A stretch of DNA of 30,067 bases, from assembly GCF_000350225.1 (NCBI RefSeq), contig NW_005179015.1, positions 282,643 through 312,709 on the forward strand, written 5' to 3'. A program made the translations under genes and the position numbers. The notes beneath the pieces were generated by a model. The model searched no databases. It was not told where the DNA came from and saw only the letters and a list, made by a program, of their open reading frames with translations. This stretch comes from Chondrus crispus. Taxonomy: Eukaryota; Rhodophyta; Florideophyceae; Gigartinales; Gigartinaceae. This document shows positions 27,874 through 30,067 of this stretch, piece by piece; position 1 is the stretch's first letter, and each line of letters begins with the position of its first letter.

Positions 27874-29975
27874 TCAGAGATCTCTATCAGAAGCATCAAC
27901 ATCAATACAGTTTACGGCAGAATCATTCTTTTCCAAGCCTTGAGCATTCTTGATATCGTCGCCACTCGTTTTAATTTTCAAGAACAACGTCGAGATAACT
28001 TTGCGCAGGAGAAGATCCTGTGTTACTTCCTTCAGGCAACTCAGAATCTCAATTCGGGCATCAAATGCTGATAACGCATTTTCAACTTTCATTGTCAGAT
28101 CGGTAAGCTTTTCCATCTGTACAGCTGAAGCTTCTTCGACAATTTCGTTCATTGCCTCAGCTACATTCTTCTGAATCATTTTCATTTCCAACAAGTCTCC
28201 CTTCATTGTGTTCCGACTTTTATGCTTCGTGTCTGAACGAGATACGAAGGCTTTAATTTTTCTTTCGGAACTGCCTGGGATATTACCGAGAAACTTGGAT
28301 CTCTTCTGTTTTTTCTGCGGAGATTTCGATCCAGATGGGGCAACCAAAGAGTCAAACCGCGGTCGCTTGCGAAGGATATTGTACGCGCCAACCCCGCTAT
28401 CCAATCCAAGCGATTCCTCGACTGAAATGTTGTCGAGATCTTCGAGTCGTTTGGCGGCAATGGCTGGATTAATCTGCACGCCACAGATGTGATGTCCTCT
28501 CTTATTTTGGCTCTCAACGATGTTTGTGTCCTGAAATCCAGTGCGGAAATTTTCATCAGCCATATTTGAAAACGCTGTAATGGCCAACGTTTTGAAGGGG
28601 TATTTTAGTACCCAATCTGCCCAAGACCTGTCCAGCGATCTGACGTAGTCCAGAGCCTCGTTTGCTTCCACAGTGCTTCTACAGTTGCGCATTTTCATCA
28701 TCGTTCTATGGAACACATCTCTGATATTCACCGGTAGTCGGGCCGCTCGTCGCCTTGCATCCCTGTCAAAATGAAAAGTACAACCAATCGTGATGTTCTC
28801 CACATGCATACGTTCTGAACCTCCGATTGTCGATTGAAGGGCCAGGGCAATTCCTTTTATTTCGGCGGCATCGAAGTCAGTAGTTATTGACCTGATTTCG
28901 ATGCACCGGATCCCGCATTGGTCTAGATTGAACAAGTATGGTACGCATATTAAGCATAAACTTTGCGGCGCACTCACAGCTCTTCTCCAGTATGTCTGCA
29001 TGAGATCCAGGAACAGTTTCCATCCCATACAGTACGAATCACGCGTAAGTCAGTTCATCATGAATCTGGCGACGACAATTCCCTTCGTTCCTGATATACC
29101 GGGATGAGCTTGTGCTACAACATTGTATAAATACCACGAAACTTTAGCCGACAATCGAAATGGCTTGAAACTTTCTTTTGTCGACATGACAACCTTCACC
29201 ATAGAAACGTCATTTTTCATGTCTTGAAGGTCGCATCTCCGGCAAAGTAGGATGACGTCGCTCCTTTCGCGATCATTGAATTAGTTGCTAAAAGAACCAC
29301 CGCTCCTCCTTTTTCCACAGTTCTGGCTTCTCTCACATATTCGTTTCTCTCATCCGCTGCCATTTCAAACAAAGTTCCAATGCTTTCTCTTTCTTTTGCG
29401 CCAGATTGCATTGCCGTGCAGATATCGTAAATTCTGTGGTCACTTACAGAAACCCCGGAACCTTTAGCTCCAAAGCTATGCAATAGTTTCTTCTGAACCT
29501 GCAATTTGATGTGGGCTGCGGGGGCTCCTCTCGACTTGCAAGCTTCTTCAACAATAAGAGTATCTTTCGCGAAAGAGAATACAGGCGGGGGTAGCAGGGG
29601 ATGGTTTTGTATACCTTGAAAGTAGGCAAAACAAATTGTGTTTTGTTCTCGAGGCAGTCCTCGCAATATATCAACTCTTTTGTAGACTGCGGTATCGCAC
29701 GACAACTGACCGACCGGTTGCATGAGGATTAATCTTACAGGGCAAGCCCCAGTCTCGATAAGAGATGTTCCGTGATCCGGACATTGAGCAGTTCTCTTTC
29801 CCTTGCTGAGGAAGAACATATAGTCCTCTTTGCTGCAGTCTGCGACTCTCCCGCTATGTAACATATCTTGCAATTCAACCAGAGCCTCATCTGTCAAGGC
29901 ATATAGAGATTGAGATGAGTGCTTCCCCGACGCCCAACCTTCGATGCTCCACCGTTTATCCCCATCTCACTTTCG
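27874..29975 (-). pseudogene. Mutator-like (MULE) transposase remnant
   Basis: Read leftward, the N-terminal part (open from 29975, main ORF 29897-29217) ends in SYFAGDATFK, the first catalytic Asp of MULE transposases. The frame is then lost after one codon, and a readable stretch in another frame (KNDVSMVKVVMSTKES to ARFMMN) ends at a TGA near 29060. The rest (29028-27874) holds SITTDFDAAEIKGIALAL (second Asp), GCTFHFDRDARR (the C..H pattern) and DTNIVESQNKRGHH (Glu). A Lys-rich segment (SPQKKQKRSKF) and a heptad-like C-terminal helix follow. A 55-bp candidate intron at 28923-28977 explains one of the frame changes. MULEs move by cut and paste with 9-11 bp target duplications. The N-terminal beginning lies beyond the TGA at 29973-29975 or past the window edge. 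Confidence 0.85.
28923..28977 (-). other. Candidate 55-bp spliceosomal intron in the MULE transposase
   Basis: On the minus strand the segment starts GTGAGT, the strict 5' consensus, and ends TTCAATCTAG. Its length is not a multiple of three. Removing it links the frame ending SHADILEKS to the frame starting with the codons for QCGIRCIEIRS, which leads straight into the second catalytic Asp. A TTAAT stretch could be the branch site. It is short but within the range of compact genomes. Confidence 0.55.
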
Positions 29976-30067
29976 AAAACGAAAACAACCAAGGAAATGC
30001 TCTCCAGTGGATCTGTTTTTCCTTAATTTAGGGACTCTTCGACATTTTTGCACTACTCCCCGAGCTC
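29976..30067. other. Window edge
   Basis: No gene can be supported in the last 90 bp. It may be upstream MULE sequence in another frame or a first intron. Confidence 0.3.

Overview
The window reads as eukaryotic nuclear DNA that is poor in ordinary genes and rich in transposable elements. It has GC-rich genes with no visible introns, one clear oxysterol-binding-protein homologue, an F-box/leucine-rich-like family, and remains of at least five transposon classes (Copia LTR, DIRS-like tyrosine-recombinase, two DDE_4/Harbinger-type lineages, Mutator-like, and a non-autonomous inverted-repeat element). This mixture would suit a red macroalga with compact genes and many LTR elements. That assignment is an inference from style only; nothing in the sequence fixes the species.

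Layout. At 52-1389 is an intact oxysterol-binding-protein-related gene (+). At 3102-4571 and 5619-7199 are two tandem members of an F-box/LRR-like family. The first is decayed (one stop, two frameshifts). The second is open for 526 codons, but its C-terminus is frameshifted relative to its sister and runs into a 594-bp element with 52-bp terminal inverted repeats (7141-7734). A DIRS-like fragment (RNase H, then the start of a tyrosine recombinase) follows at 7735-8640, then a 135-bp near-perfect inverted duplication (8792-9211).

At 9554-10852 (-) is a complete-looking DDE transposase with its own TATA box at 11081-11090. Between 11460 and 14330 lie GC-rich fragments of host-type coding sequence, including a mitochondrial-carrier relic. 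They are separated by AT-rich DNA that carries a broken PIF/Harbinger transposase (12469-13753). At 14874-16181 (-) is a GC-rich helical host-type ORF, and at 16185-17621 (-) an orphan 478-residue ORF of uncertain, perhaps transposon, origin.

A full-length Copia element occupies 18117-24639 on the minus strand. It has 279-bp LTRs (8 differences by my count), TG...CA ends and a 5-bp target duplication GTCAG. It is dead: three in-frame TGA codons, at least three frameshifts and a YVND in place of the reverse-transcriptase YVDD. Right of it is a second DDE transposase (25030-26316, +), related to the one at 9554-10852 and cut by one TAA near its end. Then come two unusual arrays of short palindromes (26816-26934 and 27366-27565). 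A Mutator-like transposase remnant on the minus strand (27874-29975) carries a candidate 55-bp intron. Functionally, only the oxysterol-binding-protein gene looks like an undamaged host gene; most of the rest is transposon insertion and decay.
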